From NCBI GenBank assembly GCA_002633005.1, contig NMRA01000053.1, forward strand, positions 655,298 through 719,297: 64,000 nt of DNA. The letters are read 5' to 3'. Position 1 is the stretch's first letter. Every line of letters begins with the position of its first letter. The DNA comes from Phoronis australis (lineage: Eukaryota > Phoronida > Phoronidae). The position numbers and the translations under genes are program-made. This document shows positions 35,528 through 46,940 of this stretch, piece by piece. The notes beneath the pieces were generated by a model, which was not told the DNA's origin, made no database searches, and saw only the letters and a program-made list of their open reading frames with translations.

Positions 35528-38494
35528 CTGCAACAAAATATAACCATTACCAAACCTTGTTTAAGATATTTTAATATTTTAAAGATATTGTTATATTTAA
35601 ATGATTTTCCAAGCACCTTTGCCTTTAACCGATCACATAATATTAGTGTGTGCAGCATTCTACTGTCACAGTTTACCCTGCGTTTTGGTTCGGTAGTACC
35701 TCAATACCATTCATACAAATCCCACGGTTATATTTCAGATGTAATTACAATCCCCTGATCTGTGTTAAGTTTATAATGATGACGGTGATGATAATGACTG
35801 CAACATAATTTTTGTTGACGATTCATTGCAACCATCATGGTCCTACAATACACCAAGGAAGCTATAAGGTGTAACAAAAGTGTATCCACACTTCATTGCA
35901 AATGACAATGTTTTTATTGACTGTGGAACAAGAATACTAGTTTTAATTCATAAAGAGGTGATAAAATAGACTTTAAAGTGCTTAAAATCATCAATTTCAT
36001 AACAAAAAAACACCAATAAACAACCCCCACTCGATCAGCTGCCAAAGGGAACACTTGCAAATACTATCTGCGATACTTTAATTAGATTCCTTCAAGTTAC
36101 CAGCATTTATTGGTCGATGCATACTTCATAGAATCGTGACAACCAAACACAGCATTAGTCATTCTCCGTTGTGTTCAGATGAAAAGTCGTCACATATTGC
36201 TGCTCGTTTGTCTGTTGTTTACGTCATAATAAAGAATGGCGAGGCCCTGCGTTTGTGGTGGTATTAGAGCAGGCTCTAACTCTTTTCACTTTCCCGCGGA
36301 GAATCTGAGAAACGTGGCAAAAATTCTACAAGAAACTCGCATTTGGTGGGCATTACACACTAGCGCTGGATACAGTCATACGCCACACTCATGTCCGTGC
36401 AGTTAAGAAACCACTGATTTTCGTGTATTTTCTCGTTTGTGGGATATTGAATTTGCGGTTGTGATATGCAATGGAATATGCAAATATTTAAGGATGCTGA
36501 CAATGTAGTCATTTGCCAAAACAAGTTAAATTGTGGCTTTAAACAGTTAAAGAACCAAACTAAACGTATTGTTAATTCAGAAAAAGAATTATTGTGTATG
36601 CAACTTTTCGTTTTTCAAAACGGAGTCGTGTATTTGCCATTTCTGTGTATCCAGTAAACGTGGCGGCTCACGAGCCTATTTTCATATGAACGTGTAACCA
36701 TATAGTAGACCTGAGCGCAGCCTGGTACACTTTGACACGGAACCTATATTTAAATACCAGGCTCGAGAAGGTAGATACATCACAGAACATACGTTTGCCA
36801 ACACTTTGCAAATCAAAATGTAACCTGTTATAGTTGCAAGGCAGAAATGAACTGAAATACAAATACCTGGCGCTAACGAGCACAGGAAAATTTGGCTGAT
36901 GAAAGAAGTGGGTAGTATATGCGAAAACATCAATATGTTCTAGACATTTTTTTCATTTTTATTCCCCACATCATTTTACGAACCCCACTTACGACGTAAA
37001 GGTAATGCCAAGATTTGAAATTGACGTCAAAAGTTAACTCACGAGGGTAGTCTTTGAGAGTTTCTTCTGACAGAAGCGGAAACAGACGAAGGGGTCGTGT
37101 TTTTGGAACGGTCTTTTTTAACGAGATTTTCGTTGATATATTTTTGCAACTTTTATAAGGAAACGTGGACAGAATCGTGAAGGGTCATGTTATAATGCAT
37201 GTATGTATGTATTAGAAGCAACAGTGAAGTAGCACTTTCCAAATTTCTTTGAAAATTCCCCATTCTCAAAAACTGCTTGAAAAGCCAACGATTGAGTAGA
37301 ACTGGTTTCTGACTGGGCTCAAGAGATTTGAACTTGAATTTTCGACGTTGTGCTAATAAATGAGCACAGATATGGGAACATTGCGTTCTTCACGGGAGAA
37401 ATAATGTACAAAAAGGCAGCTATGGGGCAAGAAACCTTATTATACTTATGCGTCCAGCACTGTTGTCCAATGGGATTTGAACCTTGGACTGGAAGGTGCT
37501 ATCTCGACCACAGTTCATCCAATTCTTCAGTCATGAATTGTCAACATCCTTGTCGTGCATCATGCAATAATGGCTAGTGAGGCATGTCAGATTACCGGAG
37601 ATTTATAGTAACCGAATCGAAACAACAGCTACACCAAAAGGACAGCTTTCCTCTCTAAATCTGGGTAGAGTGGAGAGTGTCAACTTTAGATATTTAATTT
37701 CCGGAATCATTAGCGTCGTCGTTCATAGTAATAATGGCTCAGTGGAATATGTCTTTGAGATAACTGCAGATTTGCACTCTTAGGATTAACAAAACTAAAG
37801 CAAATTCACCAAAAGGACAGCTCCTCTCTCCACAGCTGGTTAAAACAGAGTCTACTTCAGAAATTTGACTTCCACAATCATTAGTGTTGATGCGGCTTCA
37901 AAGAACGCTGTCTGTTTTAAAAGCTCACGCAGGGCTTCTTAGGTCAAAAGTGGAATGATTAAATCAAGCTAGTTGAAGCCATCAACCAATTCCTTGCGGT
38001 CCATTCTAGAAAGCTAGCTCACCGTATTAAAAAACGGTTCGACTTCAAAATATGAACCAAAATTGTGGTTTTCAAAAATGACTCTGCACAGGACTTTAAG
38101 TAGCGTGACGTGGAACATCGACCTTGTCATGAAAATCAAGTATTGGAATTCCAGTTCTCTGACATTTTCAAAATTCTTTTAAAACGATTCCCGAGTCTAC
38201 TGCAGAGACGAAACGATACCATACTTATCGGTGAGGTATCTCACGTTTCCTGAATTTTTCTGAAAAATGCAACGATCAGGAGCTTAAGGACATAACCTTG
38301 TATTCGACTTTAAGGCCATGGAATTTTTATATGCGTTTTCAACCAATTACTTAAGATCGGGGATTTAAGTACAGAGATTTGACGCAGAACTTTGGCCCTG
38401 TCATGAAGTTTGGGTACTGGGACTTTCATTTCTATAGAATTCGTCAAAATTCGTTTAAAACATTTTCCGATTCTACTGAAGAGACGAAACGTAC
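35528..38494. other. Gene A intron between the two CARD exons
   Basis: About 3 kb with no further exon supported. It contains a tandem pair of 175-bp repeats (starting near 37632 and 37807, each with CACCAAAAGGACAGCT) and the duplication at 38020-38560. A tRNA-like B box on the minus strand near 37480 was rejected. Confidence 0.6.
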
Positions 38495-38560
38495 CATAGT
38501 TATCGGTGGGGATTCCTGAATTTGACAGCGCCGCACTTATAAAAGGTTGCCCATTTTCTT
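38020..38560. repeat. Tandem duplication overlapping the CARD1 exon edge
   Basis: Sequence around 38128-38255 recurs at about 38401-38530, offset about 275 nt. Shared blocks include GAGACGAAACG and TTATCGGTG. The right copy contains the last 36 nt of the first CARD exon and its donor; the left copy is a decayed version with GTATCG in place of GTACGT. Confidence 0.6.
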
Positions 38561-38791
38561 CAAGACCTCTACAAAACACATCAAACGCGTGTTTTCTCTT
38601 TTTCAGTAGCTCATCAAGCAATATCTGTATTTTCTTTGAAGACATCCGTTCTGCGTCAATTGCTTCTTTTTGAGCTAGTTCCAGAATCCCCCGTTGGAAA
38701 AGGTACGGAACTAAATTCCCGTCTACATCAACATTGTCTTTAAGCCAGGTGTACAGTTTGAGAAGCACTCTCTTATGCTCGCCAGTCCATT
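38495..38791 (-). CDS. Gene A exon: first CARD domain
   Basis: A 297-nt exon, acceptor TGGTTTGTTGCAG, donor GTACGTTT, phase 1 to 1. It codes for a complete CARD: EHKRVLLKLYTWLKDNV (helix 1), NLVPYLFQRGILELAQKEA (helices 2-3), SSKKIQILLDELLKKRKH (helix 4), AFDVFCRGLEENGQ (helix 5) and FISAALSNSG (helix 6). It is clearly related to the second CARD, and both exons begin at the same position in the domain and in the same phase, so they probably arose by exon duplication. The symmetric 1-1 phase allows insertion or loss without a frameshift. A tandem C-terminal CARD pair suggests an adaptor or scaffold role, but no partner can be named. Confidence 0.88.
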
Positions 38792-39215
38792 CTGCAACAA
38801 ACCACAAAAATTTAACTTTTAAATCCTGGAAATACGAAAATTTTTATTGCCATGAGACAATTGGTTGCAATAGGTGACTCAAACCTGCATTACTTTGCAA
38901 ATTTCCTTGTTCGAGTTTCTATTGACCATTGTCGTTTTTTTCAGATAAATTTATATATGAGATTAATGGATCAATGTTCTGTCCTATAACTTAAGCAACT
39001 GGGTCACTTGAGAGAAGCGCAATTTTCATGTTGGCAGCTGTAGTTAACATATGTAAAAATGAATCATCGGCCAGTCATCAAGAAATACATAACACAACGG
39101 GATACCACGTTATTAGACCTTCCTACGGGCAGATCTTCAGAAACATGATTAGACGCCTTGAGAGCGTTCAACTGTGAAACTTTTGTTAACTGTGGATAAG
39201 AAGGTGGACTTGCCT

Positions 39216-39320
39216 TCTAATCAGGCGGCATGTGGCCGCTGCCTTGTGATCAGACGGCATGTGAACGCTGCCTTCTGATCAGACGGCACTGCTTTCAAAT
39301 CAGACGGCATGTGAACGTTG
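39216..39320. repeat. Short tandem repeat, about 4 units
   Basis: Units of about 25-33 bp built on GATCAGACGGCATGTGAACG, within the gene A intron between the first CARD exon and the last L exon. Confidence 0.7.
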
Positions 39321-39562
39321 TGAGCTGCAGATAATGAAAAATCAGTTGCTTATGGCAAACGTTCGTATCGCTCTCACTTCAAAACCTGTATATTGAAGTG
39401 GTGGACAGTAATCTGAATCATGTCATAAACAAATTTTGCAATGTAGAGCACTAATAAAATTTTGAATTATGCGTTGATTCCACCCTCATTTCCATCATTG
39501 GCCGCAGTCGTCACTGTTGTCATCATCAATCACCACCAACATTTCTATACTTTTACACATAC

Positions 39563-39974
39563 CTTTCATTTGTTTCCTGTTCGACATCCATCGCCATTTT
39601 GCAGTTTTCCACGTTTTCCACAGGAAGGATTGCATCTTGCTGTAGGGATGGCTTTTTGAGTGACAGTTGTTTTTCCAACAAACGCCACGTAATTGCTCCC
39701 GGTATATTGAAATAGTAGGTGGGCTCTTTTCACCCTGCCTCCTACGTCTAACAGGCGGGTCGTGGTTAGTTTGTTCTCCGAAACAACAAACGACCCCATT
39801 TTCTTGTTCGCAACCAACTGGCGTAGCTGTAGAAGCGTTCTGCTGAGCTGCATTCGACGGTAGTTTGTCCACACTCCCACATGCTGGCGTTTCGCTTTCT
39901 CTTGTCACTTCTACAGCATCTGACTGGTCCTTAGTCAACCTCTGTCCATCGCGTTCATCAACAACAGTTATTCC
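39563..39974 (-). CDS. Gene A L exon 1 (137 aa)
   Basis: A 412-nt exon, acceptor TTTTTAACAG, donor GTATGTGT, phase 0 to 1; the last G joins AA of the CARD exon to make Glu. The frame is open throughout and starts GITVVDERDGQRLTKDQS. The first half is acidic and polar; the second half is unusually basic and aromatic (WKTWKTAKWRWMSNRKQMK) and leads directly into the CARD. A second frame in the 3' half also looks protein-like, but only the reported frame satisfies both neighbouring junctions. No domain recognised. Confidence 0.7.
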
Positions 39975-40939
39975 CTGTTAAAAATGTATTACATTGAATC
40001 ACATTTGGTCAAAAGTCTTCCACATAAAGTTGTGATGGCAGTCATGTTAAAAGCAAACAACACATTTCGCAATCACCCAAAATTGTCACTATCGCTGTTT
40101 GGGGGTTCCCAACCTCAACATTGCGACTAAACAGTTGCCAACGTTTACAGTTGTCAACGTTTTAAGTGCCTTGTGGTAATAATGTAGCTGAGTAGGCCAT
40201 TTTCTGTCATCAAGTAAGCGCTACTCTCACTAGTTAATGCCTGGCTAATGACGTTTACAATGTAGAACAGAGCACACAACTTCATTTTTCCTGACATGTT
40301 TTGAAGTACACTTCTCATTCTCAAAAGGTACAGGAGCCAGCATGATGTAAAGGTCATGGTAACAAGTAAAAGGTCATACAGGTGTGAAACATGATTGATC
40401 AAAAACATAAGTGTGAACAGGTTTCTACTCTAGACAATAACCTCAAAACAATGTGAGACCAAGTTGGTGCACCTGTACATTCAGGCATCCTTAAGTTTAA
40501 GTCCATAGGTGTGTACTCGCACTGTCCAAGATGCAAAACTTGGACACCATGCATATGTTTGTAGATGTTAGAACCTCTGTTAAATACATGTTCAGATATA
40601 CGTGTATTCACATGTAGACATTTTGGTCTTGTGTTAGCCCGATTTCGGACTAATTTCAGGTAGAAAAGGTTTCACGAAACTGGTCAAAGAACTTTTATTT
40701 GTATTTGTAATTGAATGACTGGACAGGAAGAAGAAAATTTGAAGGAGAGCAAACAACTCGATCTTTCTGTAGACGTTTAGCTCATTTCACTTTGATACAA
40801 TTCGTCAAGACCAGTTTTGAAATACAGGTTATATAACATGGCTGCTCGATTGCTGATGGAGGTAAGATTTTTTAACAATCAAGCTGTTCTATTTAAAAAT
40901 TCAATGATTTGTAGGACGTAAAATATCATGTATACTTAC

Positions 40940-41016
40940 TTGCATGTTTTGAAACTTTTCATGGTTTTGTTTGAATGAATCAACAGGTATCTGGCCTAGT
41001 GGTTTCTTGGGTGCAC
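40940..41016 (-). CDS. Gene A S exon 1 (25 aa)
   Basis: A 77-nt exon, acceptor TTCGTTACAG, donor GTAAGTAT, phase 1 to 0, containing APKKPLGQIPVDSFKQNHEK. It resembles the S exon at 42936 (both have PKK near the start and end with Gln before the donor). Confidence 0.66.
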
Positions 41017-41592
41017 CTGTAACGAATCATGTCAATGTTTCTCTATAGTTTCGCGAAGTGTCACTTTATTTCCGTCATCCAGTGGAAAAACAATATAATG
41101 AAACGGGCATGTGCTCACAGTCAGTTGCTTGAAGTCGGAGTTGGAGTTCCAGGAATCTTTAATGCTGCGTATCGGGGGTTTACGGTTTCTACAACGTGTA
41201 TTCGGTCCGATCACGACTACCAACACCTGGCAACCGAGAGGTTTTAGGAAAAATGGTTCACCCTATAGCAGAAGTCGGTACTTTAGGCAATCACATGGCA
41301 GAGGTATCAATGGTAGTATGAAAAAAATATCACTATTTCATCAAAAATTCTTAAAATGCCGAAAACTAGTGGTGGACATAGGCTAGATATCGAGGAGCAT
41401 CACCATTCACGTTCCTGCATAATGAAGTCTACAAACCTAGACCTTTAACAAAACTTCTGATTCGCAGTTATTAAACTTAGAATTCATTTGAAAACAAATG
41501 GATGTATCTAGCTACAAAATTCACGTTGACTAGGACCTGATTGGATTATATGAGGCACGCTATTTTAAAATGCGAAAATAAGTCTTTTGTAC

Positions 41593-41992
41593 CATGTTTG
41601 TTAACAGCTCGAGCCAATCCACCGTCATCAAATTTCCCCACGACAGGCTTGTAGTTTTCTTCGACGCTCGTCGCTTTATCATCCGTCTTAGGTTTGAAAC
41701 TCCTATTCGATACCATCGTCTTTCCACGCTGGCCTGCATCATCTGTCTCCCAACAGCCGACACATCTAATCCCATCTTGGCCTTTGATCATTTGCTCGTC
41801 GGCATCTGGAAGGTCGGGTTTGCCGCGTTCACCCAGAACAGGCGTTCCTGTGAAGTGATTGTCTTGACGAGAGACTGACCTTTTTACATGCGTTTCCCCG
41901 TGATGTGGCTTTTCAATTTCGTCATGAATAACATATGTTGAGGACTGGGGCACTCTCTGTTCTCCCGTGCTGACCTGCGGCCGAGTCTTTTC
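41593..41992 (-). CDS. Gene A L exon 2 (133 aa)
   Basis: A 400-nt exon, acceptor GTTCATTAG, donor GTACAAAA, phase 0 to 1. The peptide is hydrophilic, with RGKPDLPDADEQMIKGQDG and GQRGKTMVSNRSFKPK. An alternative donor of the same phase lies upstream (GACG|GTGGAT). It shares a DLPD motif with L exon 5. No domain recognised; probably disordered. Confidence 0.68.
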
Positions 41993-42379
41993 CTAATGAA
42001 CAAACACATTTGTTCAAGCGAGACATTAAAATTTTTACAATAAAGTTGTGACATCAAACTTGGTCAGGTGTACCCATTATTTCGTAACTCTTAGCCGTAA
42101 AATTTGTTGAAATGCCCATTTTTGTTTTTGTAACTTAATATATAAAAGAATTAACAGGTGTGTACGTATTCTTAAGTAAGGGTATTATTTATATCAAGAG
42201 CTTTTGTTTTAATATCATGGATGAATTTCAACTCAAATATAATATGAAAAAATCTCTGTCAATTCCAAAATTGGTCATTAGTGTGCTTTCACAAGGGGTT
42301 GAATTCTCTGTTTAGTGCTGATAATTCCTTTGATAACGCTGAAGTTGAACGTGACATTTCCCAACGTACTTAAAGAGGC

Positions 42380-44260
42380 AATTCCTGATGACAGTACCAT
42401 TGTGCAACGTCTAGTACAGAGTAATTCACTTTCCCTTGTGAGGACATTTCCAGAATCACAAAATTCACGATTTTCGAAACATGCGCGAAAGAAAAACTAT
42501 GTGGTTACCCTCTCACCTTTAATAAATGCTTGAAGCCGAAGATCCAGTTGATAGATCGTCTTTTTGAAATTTGAAACTAAACGAAAATGCTTCGATATCA
42601 ATACAAACTTTTTCTAAGTGAACGAACCTGAAAAATAATTGGTGAGCAGCTTGATTTTGTGTCAGTGGCAGAGAACCACTTTCAATATTGAAATCTAGTC
42701 CGTTTATCACGTTCTAGGCTTCTTTAAAGCCTTTACGGCACGTTTTCCCCAGTGTAGCAGGAACTTTCACCTCAAACGGTATTTGAAAAAATAAATAAAA
42801 ATGTGAGGTGTAGCAGTGAGACAGTGTATTTCGAAGGTGTCTGTCAAAGGTAAGACAATGTCTACTTCTTATCATTTTGTCTCCCCTTGCAGTCCTCTTA
42901 TCACCTGGTCGTCGAAACGAACTTCTAATACTCACTTGCGTGTTTCGTTTTAGTTCGCCCGATGTCATGACATCGACCTGTTTCTTTGGTAGACTTACTA
43001 GAAGTAAAACGTTAGGATTCAAAGACTGGAAATAGAACATTGTTCATATCATGTGTTCGTGTCCAAGTATACATACACTTGGCCAGTACTCCTATTCATT
43101 CAAAGAGTAAGAGTTACGAGTCACACAAAATACACATGAAACTTCAGCTCTACTGGGAGAACTTTGTGCAGCGCTTCAACTTAAAGGGCATGTGAACATT
43201 ATTTTTTGCCCATTGGCACTGGTTCATCTACGATGCCGCAAATGGGCACTTGAAATGTTTTACATGTAACAGGTGTGGGGTGTGACTATTAGTCAGCACA
43301 TTTATAACGAAAATCAGTTATTGTTTCGTTTTTGGGGACACTAGATTTACAAGTACAATGCGCAGAGCAATTTAGAAAGTTTAAAGAGGCATGGAACGCA
43401 AAAGCTAATCAAAAAAATGTTTAAACATTTCCTGTGGAAAATACCATGTCGTAACATCTACTACAGAGTTTTTCACATTCCCTCTGAGGGAATTCCTGCG
43501 AAAACTCACAAACTTCACTCTTTTTGAAATACGCACGAAGGAAAATCTCTGTGGTCACCACAGAGTTTCCAAGATTCCTTCCACTTCTGATAAATGTGCG
43601 CATGCGCTCACAGTCATTCTAAAAACGGCTGACTGACGAGAACGATATTAACATCAGTTTATAATGTGTGACCGAAACTCCCAATCTGAGGTTGATACAG
43701 TGTGACGAAAACCAGTGAGACAAGAGATTTCCAAGAGCATTTTGGAATATATTTGAATACTACGATACCGTTGAAACTAGTTTTAAACATCAATTGCCTC
43801 TTAATACGGCTGCTCCTTGAAGTCGCCATTGTTTTGTTTACATCAAAGGTCACTTATAAGCAGGAAGGCACTACCCGATATAAAGGATATGTGCTAGATC
43901 TATGTCTAGCACTGCCATATCAAATGTGCTCGCAGGTTCCCCGTGTGTCGCTAGTGGACAATCAGGGAATCGGCGAAACCAAATAGGGGACATTATTTGC
44001 CTGGTGGAAAAAATCGACAAAGTGACGAGCTGTTGACAAATTGTTTTGTTTTTGAAATTTGAAACTAAACCAAAATTCTTTGTAATCAACAGAAAGTGAA
44101 CATGTTTGCGAACAAACCGCAGAAATATCTGGTGAACACACTGAATTCTGTTTCAGTAGCAGAGAACCACTTTGAATAAAATGATTTATTCTGTTTTTAG
44201 CGTTCCAGGCCTCTTCAAACACGGACACGGCGTGGAGCTTCATAAAACAATGACAGTTAG
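42380..44260. repeat. Tandem intronic duplication around the S exon at 42.9 kb
   Basis: A block at 42390-42710 (with TTTGAAATTTGAAACTAAAC and GCAGAGAACCACTTT) is repeated at 43440-43570 and 44030-44200. The second copy is interrupted by about 0.45 kb of extra sequence. This shows that the intron/exon region of gene A grew by tandem duplication. Confidence 0.6.
42936..42997 (-). CDS. Gene A S exon 2 (20 aa)
   Basis: A 62-nt exon, acceptor TTTACTTCTAG, donor GTGAGTAT, phase 1 to 0. The peptide is SLPKKQVDVMTSGELKRNTQ, and the split first codon is Val with the preceding L exon. Confidence 0.62.
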
Positions 44261-44400
44261 TGTTCATCTAAACTTTAAACCTACCCATAACCATTTTTTT
44301 GTTTCTCTATACATACACTTGTAACATTCTTCACTTGATGTTTTAGTCTTATTCATACCTTCATTAGTTACCTGTTTATGACCTATCTGCTTCATTTTAC

Positions 44401-44797
44401 CTTTTTCGGTTTTGCTATTGTGGTTTGATTCCTTTTCCTGATTTACTGACGCTCTAAGTACAGCTTTGGAGTTGAGCCCCTGTAGTTCTCCACTGTATGG
44501 AGACGGCGTAAGTAGATTGTGCTCTATATCAATCTTTTGTCCGTTGTCAACGCGGGTTATTTCACCTAAGCTATGGATAATTTGCTTCTCGACACGTAGA
44601 TCGTCTTCTCGATCCAGTTTACCAATACAGAACGGTACTACAAACACACAGTTCTGTATTGTTAGGAGCGTCGGCCAGGCATCTGAAGTCGTACTTTCTC
44701 TAAATACTTTTACCCAGTCTGGCTGTATCTTCCCAAATTCCAGATGTCCTGTTTTCTTCACAACATACGCCTCCTGTTCAATAATAAAACGGGGCTC
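44401..44797 (-). CDS. Gene A L exon 3 (132 or 146 aa)
   Basis: A 397-nt exon, acceptor TAGATTTTCAG, donor GTAAAATG, phase 0 to 1. An alternative donor at 44358 (GTATGAAT) would give 439 nt in the same phase. Unlike the other L exons, its first half is not low-complexity: it has aromatic and hydrophobic residues (EPRFIIEQEAYVVKKTG, FGKIQPDWVKVFRES, CVFVVPFCIGKLD) and could fold or bind a partner. The second half is polar and lysine-rich. No family recognised. Confidence 0.68.
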
Positions 44798-45667
44798 CTG
44801 AAAATCTAAACGTTTCTCTTGTAATAATAAAATTCATTTGAACGTCTAGAGTATGCAGTCAGTACAGTCTAAGACAAGACATTTTAAAATTTGCAATCAG
44901 GTAAAGAGAACTGTTTGCTTCTAAAGTAACGGTATTCACTTACATTACACCGAGATAGTTGATGAATATTTCAATGAGGTGTTTTAAAACATTTATGTAT
45001 AAAATGTGCAATTTAAACTTAGTCCGATAAATTGTTCAAACTGGGATCACTATCAACTTTTTCATTTTGACATTAAAGCCCGTTTATCTCTGGTTGGACT
45101 GAACCTTAGGACAGAAACGCTATTCCATAAATACATTTGCCTTGTTTCATGAGATTATCAGATTGCAGTTTCCTAGAGAATTCATTGAAAGAGACGTTGG
45201 CCCAGGTTAATATCTCGATCTTGCAGCAAATGTTCACCTTTACACGCATCATTGAACGTCATCTCGAGAGAAGTTTCGTGAACAAGACTGGCATTGTTTG
45301 CAAGAAGTGTCAGTTTAAAAGGAGTTTTTGCTTCACATTCACCTATCCAAAGCTTCAAAACTAGCACGTTGCATCATGATTGCAAATGGAGCTCAGTACG
45401 TTTTTTGTTTACTATTTCTACCCAGAAAAAGCCCAGTGGCGTTCACTGACTATACACTAAAGAATGGCTTTACATTTCCTAAACACAAATTTACCAGTCA
45501 ACTAAAATCGTTAACTTCAACAATTAAAGCGACCATATCACTCCTCTCAACTTTTGGTTTAGAGTACTTACCATTTCGGAATTGGCCTCAAATTGCTTTT
45601 ATTGTCACTGGGGGTGGTTTCGGGACTTCGAAACACCTGATGGTTAGTGCTTGAGACGGGGTTTGTA

Positions 45668-45830
45668 ATAGGCTGGCTTGTCAGGGCGTGACATTTTTCG
45701 CGCGGAGCATGAGTTACGAACTTCCAGTTCTTCGTAAGAGCTTAAGTCGGTTCTCATTTGAGTAAGAATTAAGTTGGGACCAATTTTATAGTGGTGACTG
45801 TTCGAAATCAAATGTTCGCTTCGATATTGG
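45668..45830 (+). repeat. Dispersed repeat family copy
   Basis: Colinear with the copy at 23512: CAGGGCGTGACATTTTTCG, then GGGACCAATTTTATAGTGGT, then GAAATCAAATGTTCGCTTCG. Confidence 0.5.
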
Positions 45831-46184
45831 ACGTAGCGTGTAGGTTGTGAAAATATAGTACGTCATTTTATTGTGACACAACACAAAAATGTGTTTGTTG
45901 AGATGAAATTAAGGCGATTTGAGCTTATTCAAAGTCGATTCATACGCACGTGCTCGGGTTGGGCCACTTCAAGACATAGTTCCTCTCGCACCAACCCATC
46001 TGGTGGTTCCCTTTGGTTACCTAGTAGAAAAACTAAATGCAACACCAATTAATGCCAACACACTGTAGCTCATTAGGTTCTCCAGATTGGCGTTAGTACT
46101 TCTACATGAAAAGTGAACAAATTCAGCTATCCAAATCAGCTTTGGATAATTCATTACGCTAACTATGGGGGTTGTTCTAAGACT

Positions 46185-46230
46185 CCCTCGACCNCACGAC
46201 GACCCAGAACCCTCTCGACCCACGACCTGT
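46185..46230 (-). repeat. GGGTCGTGG-type simple repeat, first arm
   Basis: CCCTCGACC, CACGACGACCC and CTCTCGACCCACGACC, the complement of the repeat at 46850. An N lies at 46194. Confidence 0.5.
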
Positions 46231-46849
46231 GCCAATATATGTATGTTTGCGCTTTTTACACATTCCGTAATGATATTACGTCGCTGAATGAGTCGCATGA
46301 GACTTACCTACATGTGAACCTGCTCTGGCTCAAATCTGGTGGTTACAAACAGGAGGTGGCGTAAGAACATGATTTGAAATAGTGTTCTACGAGCGGCTTC
46401 CAATGGCCCTGTTCTACTTAACTTGGGCAAAGATTACGTTAACGTGAATGAACGTATTTTCGCATTTTTATTATTTTCTTTCTGTCATATATTCGTTCAC
46501 AATACAATCTATGTAACTTTGAGATACTTTTTAGTTAACAATTTGTTTTTTAAACTGTATTTACTGAATAAATTAGTATACATATTCGTCAGTTCTTCGC
46601 ACTCTCTCTGCTTTAATCTGCCATTCATTGAAGAGCAGAGAAGACGAAAACACTTTGCCGGGAACGACATTTGTAACGTTGGTAGGTCTTTGATTTAATT
46701 TGGTCTCGTTTCTCTTTCTGTTTTTGGCTTTCAAACATGCTGAATCGACTCTCTTGATTGCAAAAAACAGGGAAACCGAGCTCACGGACCGACCCCTTTG
46801 GTCCTGCAAGTCAGCGCTTGTTCTGTGTTCAGATTGAGTCAAGTTAGAC

Positions 46850-46940
46850 GGGGGTTGTGGGCCGTGGGTTGAGGGCCAGGGTCATAGGGGTTGTGGGTCG
46901 TGGGCCGAGGGGGTCGTGGGTCGATGGGGTCGTGGTTGTA
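46850..46940 (+). repeat. GGGTCGTGG-type minisatellite, second arm
   Basis: Imperfect repeats of GGGTCGTGGGTCGAGGG, guanine-rich on the plus strand and opposite in orientation to 46185-46230. The two arms lie about 650 bp apart inside a gene A intron. Confidence 0.6.

Noticed and set aside
37470-37560. tRNA-like B box (GGTTCAAATCC) on the minus strand with an A-box-like TGGTCGAGATA upstream
   Set aside because: The T stem does not pair, the A-to-B spacing is too short and no acceptor stem forms; at most a SINE relic.
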